Of a DNA stretch of 64,000 nucleotides, positions 23,516 to 35,616 are shown piece by piece. The position numbers and the translations under genes are program-made. The DNA is from Amaranthus tricolor. Lineage: Eukaryota > Streptophyta > Magnoliopsida > Caryophyllales > Amaranthaceae. Numbering within the stretch: the stretch's first letter is position 1; each line of letters opens with the position of its first letter. The stretch is taken from the NCBI RefSeq assembly GCF_026212465.1, contig NC_080057.1:21064606-21128605 (forward strand). Direction: 5' to 3'. Under the pieces are notes generated by a model, which saw only the letters and a list, made by a program, of their open reading frames with translations, was not told the origin of the DNA and did no database searches.

Positions 23516-24321
23516 TGTTGTGAATGAGCTATGCCAATGATGAAGAAACAAATACAAACAAATGCAAAGAAAAAACACCAAAAACAGAGCACAACAATGG
23601 AGAAGCAAAAAACACAAGATATATGAGGTATCTAAGCATACCTCCCCCTCAAAACAAGTATCTTATCTTTAATATACTAAAGAATACATTAATAACTCAC
23701 CTTACAAGTTTCAAGAACAACCTCTCAAAGCAAAGTCCTCACCTTTAATGGTGGTCTCTCACAAACTCACTAATACAATGAAGAACTCTCTTGGAATAAA
23801 CCCTAGTTGCTTTTAGTGTATTAGCTTCACTCACATAACCTGAATGATGCTCTAAGACTCCTTATATAGTCATACAACATATTAGAGAACCTTAGGAGAA
23901 ATGGCTTAAAGCCCACAAAGTTTCCCGCATAAAACAGAAACCCGTCAGTGAGTGGTCCTGTATCCCGCTCGACCCGAGCTATAGTGCTCGACCAGTCAAG
24001 CAAGCTCCCTGGACCTACTGACCAAAATTGGACAATCCGCTCGATCAAGCCACACATGCTCGACTGGTCGAGCAGCCTTCAACAGTGCCCCCTGGCCTTT
24101 GTGAGTTTCGCTGCCATGCTGAGCAATCTTTTCCTCTACTCATCCCTTGATCAATCCTCTTCAAGTCATCCTCATGTGACACTTGATCAAGAGACCCAAA
24201 CCTAAGTACCTCTTTTGCCATGACACAACCTACACTACTCTCAAGTGTGCAAGACATAGCCTGAGCAACGAGGTGCTCAAAGTCATCATCAATATTGTGG
24301 GAATTGGCTCTTGATTCAACA
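23516..24321 (-). repeat. 5' LTR of the TR-GAG element
   Basis: 806 bp. Contains several short inverted GCTCGA-type motifs around 23970-24075 (ctcgaccagtc, gctcgatc, ctcgactggtcgag) that could form secondary structure. Confidence 0.92.
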
Positions 24322-24326
24322 AAGTA

Positions 24327-27300
24327 AAATAGGATACAGAAGTTTACAAATTTAATAAATCTAAAATATTTAGAGATTTAGAATATATTAGAGAAATTTG
24401 CTTCATTGAATTTTATGAAAATTTTTTGGATCTTATTTACTGTTTTGAATTTTGCTTGAAAAAATAAGACAAAGTTATAATATTAAAAATCTTGCCTTAA
24501 ATATGTTGGAAAGCATGTAACATAGATTTACACTACTTAATCTTCTCATTTCCTCAGTTTAGCATGTAATAAAAAAAAACTTTATTACATGAAGTAATTA
24601 TTATTTAGGATGTAGTTATACTACTTAATCTGGTTGAGATTTGATTCATAATTAAAATGAAGTAATTATTATTTAGGATGTAGTTATTTTAGCAAGTTAT
24701 TAGAAATATGAAAGTTAGTGGGATTATGTTGACCTATTAAATTAGTTGCTAGAATTATAGGAGTTACAGAGATCATGTGGCTCTATTACATATCTAGAGT
24801 TAGTTTTTTTTTAAGGAAATTTTTTTTATGACTTTATAAGCCTATAAATAAATTATTTTTCTACTTAATAAATTTAGTTTAAATTTTTAACTTTATCACT
24901 CCACTATATTTACATTCTTTAATTTTGTATAATATGACAATAAACTTTTTGTATACACTGTAGAGCTAATACTAATTATTGAAGTTATAGTGTATGTATA
25001 CGAAGTAATCAAATGTAGAACATACTCATACATTTAACGTTGAAGTATAGCAGGTAGTCCACGAGCAATGGGGATCTTGCAAGAAAGTGGACCCACTAAT
25101 ACATATGTTGGATATTTGACCCGCCAACGAAGCTAGTTCTTAAGAATACAGACCACGAAATCAAACCACTGAAATAGACCATACTGTAACAACTATAGTG
25201 TTCTTATTTTATACATATACTATAAATACATGTATAAAATCATAATAGTATATTAGTTTAGAATATTTTTATATTTTTAACCATTAGATCAGATATATGA
25301 AATATGTAAAAAAAATTCATAAGATACATATAATATGTGGAATATAAGTATATAACACCAGTCCCCCCCAATCTTACAAATTGTAATTTTTGTAATCTTA
25401 AATTATATTGTAAAATATAATTATCGTATTAAGATTGTATTGTAAAAGATTTGGCTTTGTTATGCTTGGAAATTTACCTGAGAGTTTAAGACCACCGTAA
25501 AGTCATCCGCTAAGAAAAACAACAATTATCGTAAGATTAAACTTTTGGTTTTATAATTTTTTGACATTGTATTAAAAGTTAATTAATGTAATAAAAGATC
25601 GTCATACAGCTTCAAATCTTTTACACTTCTATTTTCATGTAAATTTTTAACATCAAGTAAGATGATAGTCTATATTGCATTAATACTTTTAAGTTAATAG
25701 TTAATAGACGACTCTCGTGTGATGAATCATAATAAAGTTCGCGTGATGAAGCATAATAAAGTATATGTAGAAGCTCATGATATGTACATTTTTTTTAGCA
25801 TCGACATATATAAACATATGATATTAAAAAAAAAAGGCCAAAAATATTATGCAGTAAAAACACTCAATTTTGACAGTTATATATATAAATTAATATTGTA
25901 ATCTTGGAAATTATCAAGAATATAATGTACAGTATATTTTTCTAATTTACTCAATTTAACTATAAACAATGCTAGTCAAAAGATACTTTAATATTAGAAA
26001 TATTGATCAAGATTAAATATTATATTATTTTTTTTAACTAATAATTAAATCAACTTTCTTTAAATATGACAGTTAGAATTTTCCAAACATTTTTAGTATA
26101 ATGTATGATAACATTACCTAATTGCAACTATGGATTCATACTTTTGATTTGACTGAATCTCATATCATATGTTATATATTCAATCATGTTACCCCTACGA
26201 AAATTATAGTTTAATATGTAGCCTGTGACTAGTTGATAAATAATGAACTATAAATAATATTTACTTTTCGTTGATTTCATACCTAATTGCAGTTAGAAAT
26301 AGTAGCGGTTGATAAAATATGTTACTAGTATGTTTAATGTAAATTAACTAAGACGTAACTGTTAGTTTTTTCGGCAGTTATTAGTTGTAGATTTGTAGCC
26401 GTTTAATTTGAAAGTTTCAAATGAAAGGGCATCGCCGTGAGATCATTTTTATTTTCAATTTCAAATTAATCGCTTATATTTCATTATTTATAATCTTGAA
26501 ATGACTAATTATAACCTTAAAGTATAGTTATATATTTTTTTCGTTCCAAAATACTTGTACCAAATATATATTTTTGCGCAATTCAATGCGTTTGTCGAAT
26601 CGTTTATATCTAGAGTAATACCTAACTAAAAATTAAAAAAATTAATATTATGAAAATATGCAACTCGAGAATAAAACATATCGAAAATATCCTGATGAAT
26701 ATTGTAAAAATTGGTTCGATGCAAGTAATATGGAACGGAAGAAGTAGCAATCACTTACGATATTAAAATGATCAATCAGAAAAATATCTTGATTATATGA
26801 GGTTTGTTTTATAGTGAGACAGTTTCATACAAGACATATCGAAAATAATAATTTTTTTTAAAAAAATAGGAGGAAATAAATGAAGAAGTATCCCACCGAC
26901 AACACAAAATCACGTTCTCCATAAGAAAGAAGGGGAAGAGACCCAGCAAGGGTAGTTGCCTTCAAAATGGAAATGGTGGGGGCTTTCCAAACCAAAAATC
27001 TTTCATGTCTTTAGTGTTTACCACCCTATTCATTAATGCCATGTGACTGCCTCTCTCGTCATCACTTCTTTATTTTTTCTCTTTTCTTTTTCAATTTTTT
27101 ATGCTTAATAAACTTAATAATACTCCTATAATAGTATAACTAATATTTATTTGAAAAAAATAAAGTTTAAAAAAATTATAGATGTTTCAAATCTAAAAAT
27201 TCGAACTTTGAAATATTATTTAATAGAGATAATCTTAATTTTGAGACACCTAATTAAGTTATTAGTGTTCACTGATCACTGTAAAAGATAAAAATAAACG

Positions 27301-27462
27301 TAATGATCTTATTTTATTGGTTTATGTATATTTTTCTTCTAAAATTTGTTAAAAAGTTAGAATTTATAAATAACATTTTAAAGTTGAAATTTTAGAATAA
27401 AATTTCAAAAAAATTTAAATAATATCTCAAAGTTGAGATTTTTAAAACACAAACTCTTAAAT
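24327..27462. other. A+T-rich spacer
   Basis: No gene. A 31-bp direct repeat starting atgaagtaattattatttag occurs at 24589-24619 and 24658-24688. 26930-27060 is less A+T-rich but has no frame or domain. Confidence 0.4.
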
Positions 27463-27467
27463 GAAAC

Positions 27468-27738
27468 TGTAACACCCCGGCCATTCGGACCGCTTGTGAC
27501 TACTCATGAAGACTGTAGACTAGCCCCACAAACCAACACAAGTCTTTCCAGCGCACTTTGGCCTCACTCGTGCGCACCCGGGAAAACTTCCCAGGAGGTC
27601 ACCCATCCTAAGATTGATCTCCACCAATCACGCTTAACTGTGGAGTTCTTAGCAAATGGGCTCCCTAGAAAAAAAGATGCACCTTGTTGATATGAGTAGT
27701 CTATCAATCCTTTTTCAAGCTAAATCTGGGGTATTACA
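27468..27738 (-). mobile_element. Cassandra-type TRIM solo LTR carrying a 5S rRNA-like segment
   Basis: 271 bp with TGTAACACCCC...GGGGTATTACA ends and identical flanking pentamers GAAAC (27463-27467, 27739-27743). On the minus strand 27570-27690 resembles plant 5S rRNA. The C-box stretch (minus-strand ggatgggtgacctcctggga) at 27588-27609 is intact, and an A-box-like 'agttaagcgtgattgg' lies at 27624-27639. 5S sequence in the LTR is the hallmark of Cassandra. With one LTR and an exact TSD, this is a solo LTR left by LTR-LTR recombination. Confidence 0.93.
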
Positions 27739-27746
27739 GAAACGGT

Positions 27747-27893
27747 CCCATAGAGAGACAATCTGATCTCTTTTAGGCGGACTTAAGTATATTAGTTTAT
27801 TAAAGTGATATTTATAATTTTAAAATTAATTTATTAGAAAAACAAATTAATTATATGGATTCGTCTCATGGTGAGATGATCTCATATATTTAT
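27747..27893 (-). repeat. Tandem-core dispersed element, reduced copy B
   Basis: On the minus strand it reads 'catctcaccatgagacgaat', then 'ccatataattaatttg' and a short degenerate core, ending near 'cagattgtctctctatggg'. The left end matches that of the copy at 37935. Confidence 0.5.
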
Positions 27894-28249
27894 ATATTCT
27901 TTTAACAATTTTAAATAGTTTTTCTTATTGTGATTTCGGTTTCAATATAAAAGCTCAGGTTGATTTGATCTCTTCGTAGTGGTTGTGTTATAAGCTGCTT
28001 GCTGTATTATGATATGAGTTGTATGTGTCAATAATTACACTAAGATCATCTGGCAAGTATACAAGATGTAGAGAATACGTACTTCTACAGTGTTGGTAGG
28101 ATCTGGAGTTATTACACATGATCTTTAGCAACATGGACTAGTAATGGCTAGCTCCCTTGGTTATTAGATTAAAAAATATTACGAAAATAGTAATGAAAAT
28201 TTAATGTAAATTGAGTTGGAAAATCATTTAACAACATATATGATCACGC

Positions 28250-28254
<5 letters not shown>
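27894..28254. other. Spacer
   Basis: Nothing recognised. Confidence 0.4.

Positions 28255-28304
<50 letters not shown>
28255..28304. repeat. (TA)n microsatellite, about 50 bp
   Basis: Pure alternating TA. Confidence 0.95.
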
Positions 28305-28309
<5 letters not shown>

Positions 28310-29616
28310 TATATAAATATTAAAAAGTTTTATTATTAAAAATTTTATGTAAATTTTGTAACTTACCTTAACATGTTTTTACTTTTGAGTTCAAAGGTCG
28401 TTGAGCTCTTGTTACTCAATATGAAACTCATTTGGTTGACACTGAAACTAAATTGTAATAAATATTTCTAAATTTTTAGCAGTTATTTCCTTCATAAAAA
28501 TCGTAGGCAATTTTTTTTGCTCCGATACAAAAACAAATTTTAATTGACATATAAAAGTGGAATTATTAATGCTTAATTGATAATTAAATTTACATTATGG
28601 TGGGAATTTCTACTTCCAAGAGAATTTTCTTATTACAATGCTCGCCAAAAACTCTCAAACAAATTGATAATTCTAAAAATAAGCATTTCTTAAGCAACGG
28701 AAATTCCAAGGAAATTAAAAAACAACCAAGTGGCCTCTTTGGCTTTATACCCTCTCTTACCTTTTTTTTAAAAATTTGTTTTCCTCTTTGACTCTTTAAT
28801 TATTATTGAAAAAGATTAAAATCACCTATTTCCCAAATTGTTTTTTCTCATCATTGTGAATTTGTGATTGCTTCGACTCTCAAAATTATATATTTTTAAT
28901 TTGAAATTTTAGACTATTTTATGGAGTAGTATTTATAATTAAGAATGGAATTAAATTCCCGTGCATTATAAATTCCTATGAATATTTATTTTCAAGGTCA
29001 ATTAAACGAGTTCATAGTAAATCTACAGGATTTTTATAGAATATACTGTCTTTCACCTTTTATAATTATTTTTAGCAAGTTCTAATTTTAATTGAAAAAA
29101 CAAATAATTACTCCAAAAAATATGTTTAAAGCAATCGAAAGAAATTAAATTTATATAAGATCCACTTTTAATATTGCATTTCACTTTAATAAAGTCACAT
29201 AAAGAGATAATATGGCCTTAGGAGTTAGAGGTATTATTGATACACAAGGTGACAAGACTTTGCGAGTTAATCAATGATTAAGAACACTAATTTTATTAAG
29301 AAATAGTGAATTAAGGATAGATTAAGAAAGACACATTTTGTTTGGGTGTTTTCTTTTGTTGGTTATATTAAAAATCTTTCTTTTAATGAAAAGCTTTTTA
29401 AATTGGTCAGTTGAGAAATTATCAATGCAATTTTATTAGTTCATTAATCTATAAAAGATTGCAAAAATGTTAAAAGTCTCTTAATTATTACTTATCATAC
29501 AAAAATTAAAAAATAAATAAATCTCGTTCTAAAGTTAATTTCAAATTTGTAATACCATAAATTATAATAAAATACCAAGTAAAACATTATATTTCATAAG
29601 TACTTATAATATATAG
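28305..29616. other. Spacer
   Basis: A+T-rich; the small open frame at 28597-28791 has no recognisable domain. Confidence 0.4.
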
Positions 29617-29618
29617 TA

Positions 29619-29892
29619 CTCCCTCCGAATCAATTTAATTGTCCCATTTTCTTATTTGGCAAAGTTTTTTTAGTTGTCCCATTTCTATTTTTATCAATCT
29701 CTTTTTACCTAAATATCATTAGTTCACACAAGTAATTACGAATATACCCTCATATACCTTACTTACCCAACTACCCTTCACTACTTAACCTTCACTATTT
29801 ACCCTTTACTACTTACCCTTTTTAATAGATCTCACACCATCCTTAATAACCGTGTCCAATCAAATGGGACATCTAAATTGGTTCGGAGAGAG
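29619..29892. mobile_element. Stowaway-like MITE, 274 bp
   Basis: Starts CTCCCTCCGAATCAATTT and ends with the inverted form AATTGGTTCGGAGAGAG, flanked by TA on both sides (29617-29618, 29893-29894). These are the terminal repeat and target dinucleotide of Tc1/mariner Stowaway MITEs. Confidence 0.9.
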
Positions 29893-30327
29893 TATTAAAC
29901 ATGGTGCAAGATAGCCAACATAAAGAGAGAATATTTTAATGCAAAAATGACGATTAATAAAATAAAAGAGTTGAGTCCCATGATTGTAGTGAACTCGATC
30001 AATACTCTCTTTTTGGTAGTTTCACTCACTTTCACAGTTGGATCCAGATTTCGTTTCATGATTGCAGTATTTAATTGTATGATTAATGCCCTTAAATTAG
30101 CCGCTTAATAAAACGACTATACAAGTGATTTAGACATTAAATATTATTGTTTTTGGAAAACAATTCCTCATGAAAGTAACTTTTAAATGAAAAGTGTTAC
30201 AAACTTAAAATACTTTATTTTCTTTTTCACTTAAAAAATTCATTTTCTGTTGTTAGGTTTAGTTTACATCAATAGAAATGTTAGTTTTAATTCTAAAAAA
30301 TTAAGATTAACTATATGAACGAAATAT

Positions 30328-30663
30328 CACTACAACATAATATATTTAGTGATATTTAATTTAAATATCACTACTTTAAATTTTTAATGGTACATTTTTA
30401 TATAGTAGATTTAGTGACATTTATTAAATCTTTTAGTAGTATAATAAAAAATCATACGAAAACTTTTTGCGACATGAAGTAGGATCTAATAACATTTCTC
30501 ATAACAATTACATATGTCACTAAAGGCCAAATAAAGTGTCAATTAATTATTTTTTAGTAGGACTTAAAATAAAAACCAATAAGTATATTACACCAAAAAT
30601 ATAATTAGTGACATTTTTTTGTCACTAAATATAATGTCGCGAAAAATTAATTTTGTTGTAGTG
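30328..30663. mobile_element. CACTA-family MITE, copy 1, 336 bp
   Basis: Begins CACTACAACA and ends TGTTGTAGTG (perfect inverted 10-mers), with 3-bp target duplication TAT (30325-30327 and 30664-30666). The interior has phrases such as 'tagtgacattt', 'gtcactaaa' and 'tttgcgacat'. No coding capacity. Relatives at 43237 and 43613. Confidence 0.92.
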
Positions 30664-32241
30664 TATATCAATTTCAATTGTCATCTATATAGATTTCTCT
30701 TCTCGATACAGTATGATTTTCTACCATCCTAATTTGTAAGTTTAAACCTATATATCATTTTTCACTCATATTCTCCAAATCATCTTCAATCTTCCTCATA
30801 ATCTTTTAACTCTCCCTAGCTTTTACTTTTAATCTTCTTTACCGGGTTGTCAATACTCCATTTTTACACATATTTTGTTATTACAAGAATAAAGTTATAT
30901 TAAAAAATAAAATCTTGTATAGTTAAAAGTTATTTGTTGAAAACATTGTACAAGCTAGGCTGACTTTTTATTATTTTAAAGCTAAAATTTTCTTACATAA
31001 TTAAAAGATGAATTATATATAGCCTATAACATTAAAAAAAAGTTTTTTTTTTTTTGTCAATATACCCTAGAATTTACCTCCAACCATACAAGCCCTGAAA
31101 ATGATTGGTCTATTTTTCACACAAGGAATATAATAAGACGTATATACAAGAGGTCAAATGCTATAGTACTCACTTGAACCAAAACATACCTTTTACTAGT
31201 CATTGAAAGTAGAGTATATAAAACAGAACTAATTAATTCTATTAATAATTTTTATATTAACAATGTTCACAAATCACAAATAGTACCTTCTTCCATCCCT
31301 TAGAGTTTATCCAATTAATTAGAAACAATTCTCATATAAAATAATTAAAGATCGCAAATTTAAAAAAATGGAGTAGTATATTATTACTATCAAATTACCT
31401 TTCGCAATTCAAAAAAATTCCCATATTAAATAATCAAAGAACGCAAACTCAAAAAATTTTGTTCCTTAAAATTGTTCTCATTTGTTATTTTGGATAATTT
31501 AATTTTTTTGTTTTCCTAAAGAATTTTTTGTCTATATTACAGATTTTAGACACTATTAACCTTTTGTGTATATCCTCATTTCAATATTTTAATAATGTTT
31601 ATGTTTTCTACTAATTTTATTTCAACATCTTTGAATAGGTGTGGTCTCTATATTTTTCCACTAACTTTATTTTAATATCTATTTAATGTTTATGGTCCTT
31701 ACTTTTTCTTCATCGAATTTATAATATAAATTAATAAAATGATAAATCAACCATCTAAAAAATTTTATTTTTTTAATTCTCGTAAACTTTTTTCTTAGGA
31801 ACAACTTTAAGAAACGGAGAAAGTAGCAATTACAATTGGTATTAAATTAGCACAAGATTTGATAATTAAAGTAAAATATAAGATTCCTCTGAACTGTTTA
31901 GGACAGATTGGATCTTCAGAATTAGTAAAACTTGTTTAAGTAGATTACTCAAAAGAAGCGTTGACTTCACAGTTCTCAAATCCCAGTATAGTAGCTAGCA
32001 ACAAGCCAACTATACATGTTTGTGCGTTTACTTATTGCTTAATACTACAGAATTATTCTATTTATTACATCTGAAACATTTATTATACTGCGTGTATCCC
32101 AATTTTTTAAATGGATTAGACTATTAAAAAGCATGTCTAGTGGGTATCTTCATAAGAGTTCAGTGTTAGTTCTTTATATTTTATAGATATCAACTAAACT
32201 GAAAGAAATAAAATTTCTTATAGAGGGTTGATTAAACTTTA
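30664..32241. other. A+T-rich spacer
   Basis: No gene. 31280-31830 holds a loosely inverted pair around 'aattctcatataaaataat' that may be an old MITE, but the ends are not definable. Confidence 0.35.
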
Positions 32242-32670
32242 GGAAAAAGTGTTTAAAATAATTTAAGTTTTTATTGATTTTCCTATAATAATCTTAAATT
32301 TTTATTAATCATGAATAATCTCAACGTAACCTTTTACTTTTACAATTAGTCATTTTGCATAAAAAAATTAAAAACGTAAATACAAAATTTAAATAATAAA
32401 AATAATTTAAAAAATTGAAATTTAATTTTAAAAAATGGAATCAAGTAAGTTTATTTTTTATTTAACTTTTAATTTTTTTGTATTTTTGATTTTTTATTTT
32501 ATTTTTCTTTTTTTATTGTGTGGAAATTAACTTGCAAAAACCTATCTTCATATTGGGAACAATGTTCTTGGGTAATTAACCCTAAAATTTGGATTATTCA
32601 TGGTTAATCAAAAGTTGAGATTATTGTAAGAAAATCAATAAAAGGTTGAATTATTCCAGGTAAATTTTCC
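32242..32670. mobile_element. Mutator-like MITE, 429 bp, exact 9-bp TSD
   Basis: GGAAAA... and ...TTTTCC ends with about 80 bp of inverted similarity ('ttttattgattttcctataa' left; 'ttttattgattttcttacaa' right, reversed). Flanking 9-mers TAAACTTTA at 32233-32241 and 32671-32679 are identical. Confidence 0.92.
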
Positions 32671-32704
32671 TAAACTTTAACATGTGTTTAGAAAAATAAC
32701 AGAG

Positions 32705-32865
32705 ACATCATCATCATTATTGTACCCGATGTATTCAATACATAGAAAATTATGATCAGAGACTGGGGAGGGATGGAAGGCAGCAACCCATAACCATAAA
32801 GAATGATGCGACCAAAGAGTCCCCCGGCTCGAGATTGATCCTCAAAATGATAGGTTCGTACAACA
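32705..32865 (-). mobile_element. RTE LINE 3'-end fragment
   Basis: On the minus strand: 'gatcaatctcgagccggggg', 'actctttggtcgcat', 'atgggttgctgcc', 'tgatcataattttctatg', ending in a gat-rich tail. This is colinear with the 3' end of the LINE relic at 19530-19668, so it is a severely 5'-truncated copy. Confidence 0.8.
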
Positions 32866-33769
32866 AAAAAGAAGTAAGTGAAACTAAATTCGCCATCTTA
32901 CATAATACTGTACAAGCTTGGCCCTTAATCATTAAAATAATAGAGACGAACTCTATATATAATAATTTTCATTATAAATATAGACGTGTCATATAGAAGT
33001 AGTTCTTAATTGATGAAAAAACTAATTATAAATTTATAATAATTTACTTTATTAACCAGAAATTTTAGATACTAAAAGTCTTTTTGACTCTAAATCCTAT
33101 GAAAATGACCTTGGTGTTCAAAACAACGCTATACGAGGGGAAGAAATTTTGGTTTTTGCCACTTTTTATCATTTTGTCACCCAAATTTGAACTCTTATTT
33201 TAGATCCTGTTTACTCTTGTTTTTCTATTTTTGGGATGAAAAATGTGGGTTTTATGCCCCTTTCTCTTGTACAAGAGTTTAACATATCATACTAATCTTC
33301 TCACCTCCTTTCATCTTAGTTTGTGGTCCTTTCTATAGTAGGTAACCTCTATTTTTAAGGTGACCATTAGACAAATATTTATCACCCCATTAAATATGCT
33401 TTTATTTTTTTTTTTTTTAATTTATGATTTTTTGCAAAAGTCATGTTATAGTATTGAAATGATAAATTGAGCAGTCTTATTAGTTAGTCATCTTCAATAT
33501 TTTGAGTAAAATCAAATTAGTGGCAAGCCAACTATTAAGATGAGGCTAGGCAAGAAGTTAATATTGTATTTTTCCAAGGGGTCAAAATTCTAAAAATACT
33601 TTATAACTCATCATCAAAGAAAAAAATTAAGTTGAGGGGAGATCATGACCAATCCCAACCGCTCTAGCTCTGCCTCTTAATCAAATATGATAAAGGGAGG
33701 ATAGTCAAAGAGAAAGATTAGGAGGAAAAACCTAGATAAAAATGAGTCTGAAAGATGGCATATCTTATT

Positions 33770-34420
33770 ATTATTAAAAAATTTTGCGATTAGAAAGAGT
33801 CCCACAACAAACCTGCAAAAGAAAGCTGAATACTAAGAACACACCATAGGCACGATAAAAGCATGACAAAGCAAGGCAAGACATATATCGAAACTGACAC
33901 ATAAAAAAAGATATGTAAATGATATTCCTACATACACAACAGTACAAAAAATAATCACGATACTCCCTATTGTCAAAGATGCGAATACGACATCTCCAAC
34001 TGGCTTTATCCCTAGTTAAGTCCTAATTGAGTTGCACTTCTCTTAGGACTTAATTAGGGATAAAATTAATTGGAAGAAGTTGTATTTGTATCCTAGCCCA
34101 TAGGCAGTATATTTGTCATGATTATTATTTGTGCCTGTAGAAATGTGATTGTCATTTCTTAGGTCTACCACGACTTTTCTTTCCATCAATTGTAATGCTT
34201 TTCACCTTTCTCACAGGTGCATATATTGGTGCTCTTTCTTTACACATGCTCAAATTATCTCAATTTACTTTCGCATATATTTGCAAAAATGGGTGTAATC
34301 CAATAGCCTCTCTCTCAATATCTGGTTTCGAATCTTATAAATTCTAGTGTTTTCGCACATGTACCATAACATTTGCATCTGTGCTAAATTCCATTTTATG
34401 TTTATACATCTTCATAACTG
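33770..34420 (-). pseudogene. Second RTE-type LINE relic, 3' end only
   Basis: On the minus strand, frames give VRKVKSITIDGKKSRGRPKK-like residues (about 34225-34165) and a downstream ASWRCRIRI-like stretch (about 33990-33965), which are the C-terminal landmarks of plant RTE reverse transcriptases, followed by a 3' untranslated region ending in 'ttaataataataag' (about 33770). Stops and frameshifts abound. It differs in sequence from the relic at 18195. Confidence 0.6.
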
Positions 34421-34837
34421 CCACCCCAACACTTAAATGAGAGTGGGCAATAAGATTAGATTATAATTGTTGGAAAGACTAAAAAGAGGTAACAAACAAA
34501 TAGAGGTAACAAACATCAAAAACTGTTGCTTCAAAATTTGTATGTTTATATGCATGATAAATCCACAACAAGAAAAAGAAAAAAGACGCAAATAATTGTG
34601 ATATGAACCTAAAATTTGGGAAATACAAGAGGAGGCCCCAAATGGCCAAATCTTAAGGGAAAGACAAAATTCATCAAGCGTGCCAAAAATCACAACGTTA
34701 AACAGTTGAACTTCTATTTCTTTTAATTTTGGACTATATATTTATAAATCAATGGCACATTATAATTTTCCACTTTTTGTTTCCTACTTTTGGCTTTTAG
34801 CAATCTTACAATATTAGTGATGATGTATACAAAATTA

Positions 34838-34940
34838 GTTGTTAGATTTTTAAAAGAAATTAATTATTTTATAATGCTTTAACAATCAGCGTAATCTTTT
34901 AATTAAATTGATACTTTAATTTGGTATCAGAGCAACATGT
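34838..34940 (+). repeat. Copia LTR end and primer-binding-site relic
   Basis: TTTGGTATCAGAGCAACATG at 34920-34939 is an intact tRNA-iMet primer-binding site with no retrotransposon interior after it. The A+T-rich sequence before it, possibly from TGTTAGATTTTT near 34838, would be the LTR end. Confidence 0.45.
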
Positions 34941-35616
34941 GAAAGGACATAATAGTATATATAACATATTTATTTGACATTAACTATCAATGTTAGTTTT
35001 TAGTTAAATTGCATTTGAATTGAGTAATTTTGAATTTTTTACGTACTTTATTCAATGTGTTATATCAACTTGGTTTTATACATGGTGGATAAATTGGTAA
35101 AAGAGTGTAAATTGATAGCAACATTTCAAAATACTATTTATTTCCTTTTGATGTTGTAATAATCTTGTCATTTATTTATTTATATGATTTTTTTACGTTG
35201 ATTTTACATTCTCCCTTGGCTTCATCTCCAACTCATTATTATTAATGTCTTTGTATCATTTTATACAATTTACAGCAAATTAATAAAATAACTTCTATTG
35301 ATTTCAGCTAAATCAATTAAAGAAATTAGGATAAATAGTAAAAATGACTAAGTTTTTTTTAAAAGAAAATCAAAGAAAAAAATGGAAGAATACCAATAAT
35401 GAATGGGTCGTAGATACAGAAGGTTGAAAATAAAAGAAATAATATGTGTGCAGTGTTGAGCTAGGAAGGGTACAAAAATAGTTAATACTAGAGGTTGTAG
35501 GCTGTCGTACGTAATACTCGGTCCCTTTAAATCAGGAAAAAATAAAATAATTTTAAAAAATATAGATATTTGATAATAAATAGAAAATTAAATAATATGT
35601 ATAAACAAAAGAAGAA
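34941..35616. other. Spacer
   Basis: Nothing recognised beyond A+T-rich sequence. Confidence 0.4.

Larger units (their letters stand above)
21319..24321 (-). mobile_element. TR-GAG-type nonautonomous copia, 3003 bp, with exact 5-bp TSD
   Basis: Direct repeats 21319-22121 (803 bp) and 23516-24321 (806 bp) have TG...CA ends (plus-strand TGTTGTGAATG...GATTCAACA). Flanking pentamers AAGTA at 21314-21318 and 24322-24326 are identical, which defines the insertion. On the minus strand the 5' LTR (right copy) is followed two bases later by a tRNA-iMet primer-binding site (23502-23513) and the 3' LTR (left copy) is preceded by a purine tract near 22122-22132. The internal region is only 1394 bp and holds gag and protease; integrase, RT and RNase H are absent. 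I count about 45 LTR differences (roughly 5.5%), suggesting an age near 2 Myr at 1.3e-8 per site per year. Confidence 0.92.

Noticed and set aside
27433..27690. 85-residue plus-strand frame
   Set aside because: It is the translation of the Cassandra LTR and its antisense 5S-like segment, not a protein gene.
27570..27690. Functional 5S rRNA gene
   Set aside because: The A-box region and 5' part are diverged, and the sequence lies inside TG...CA ends with an exact TSD, so it is a Cassandra LTR component.
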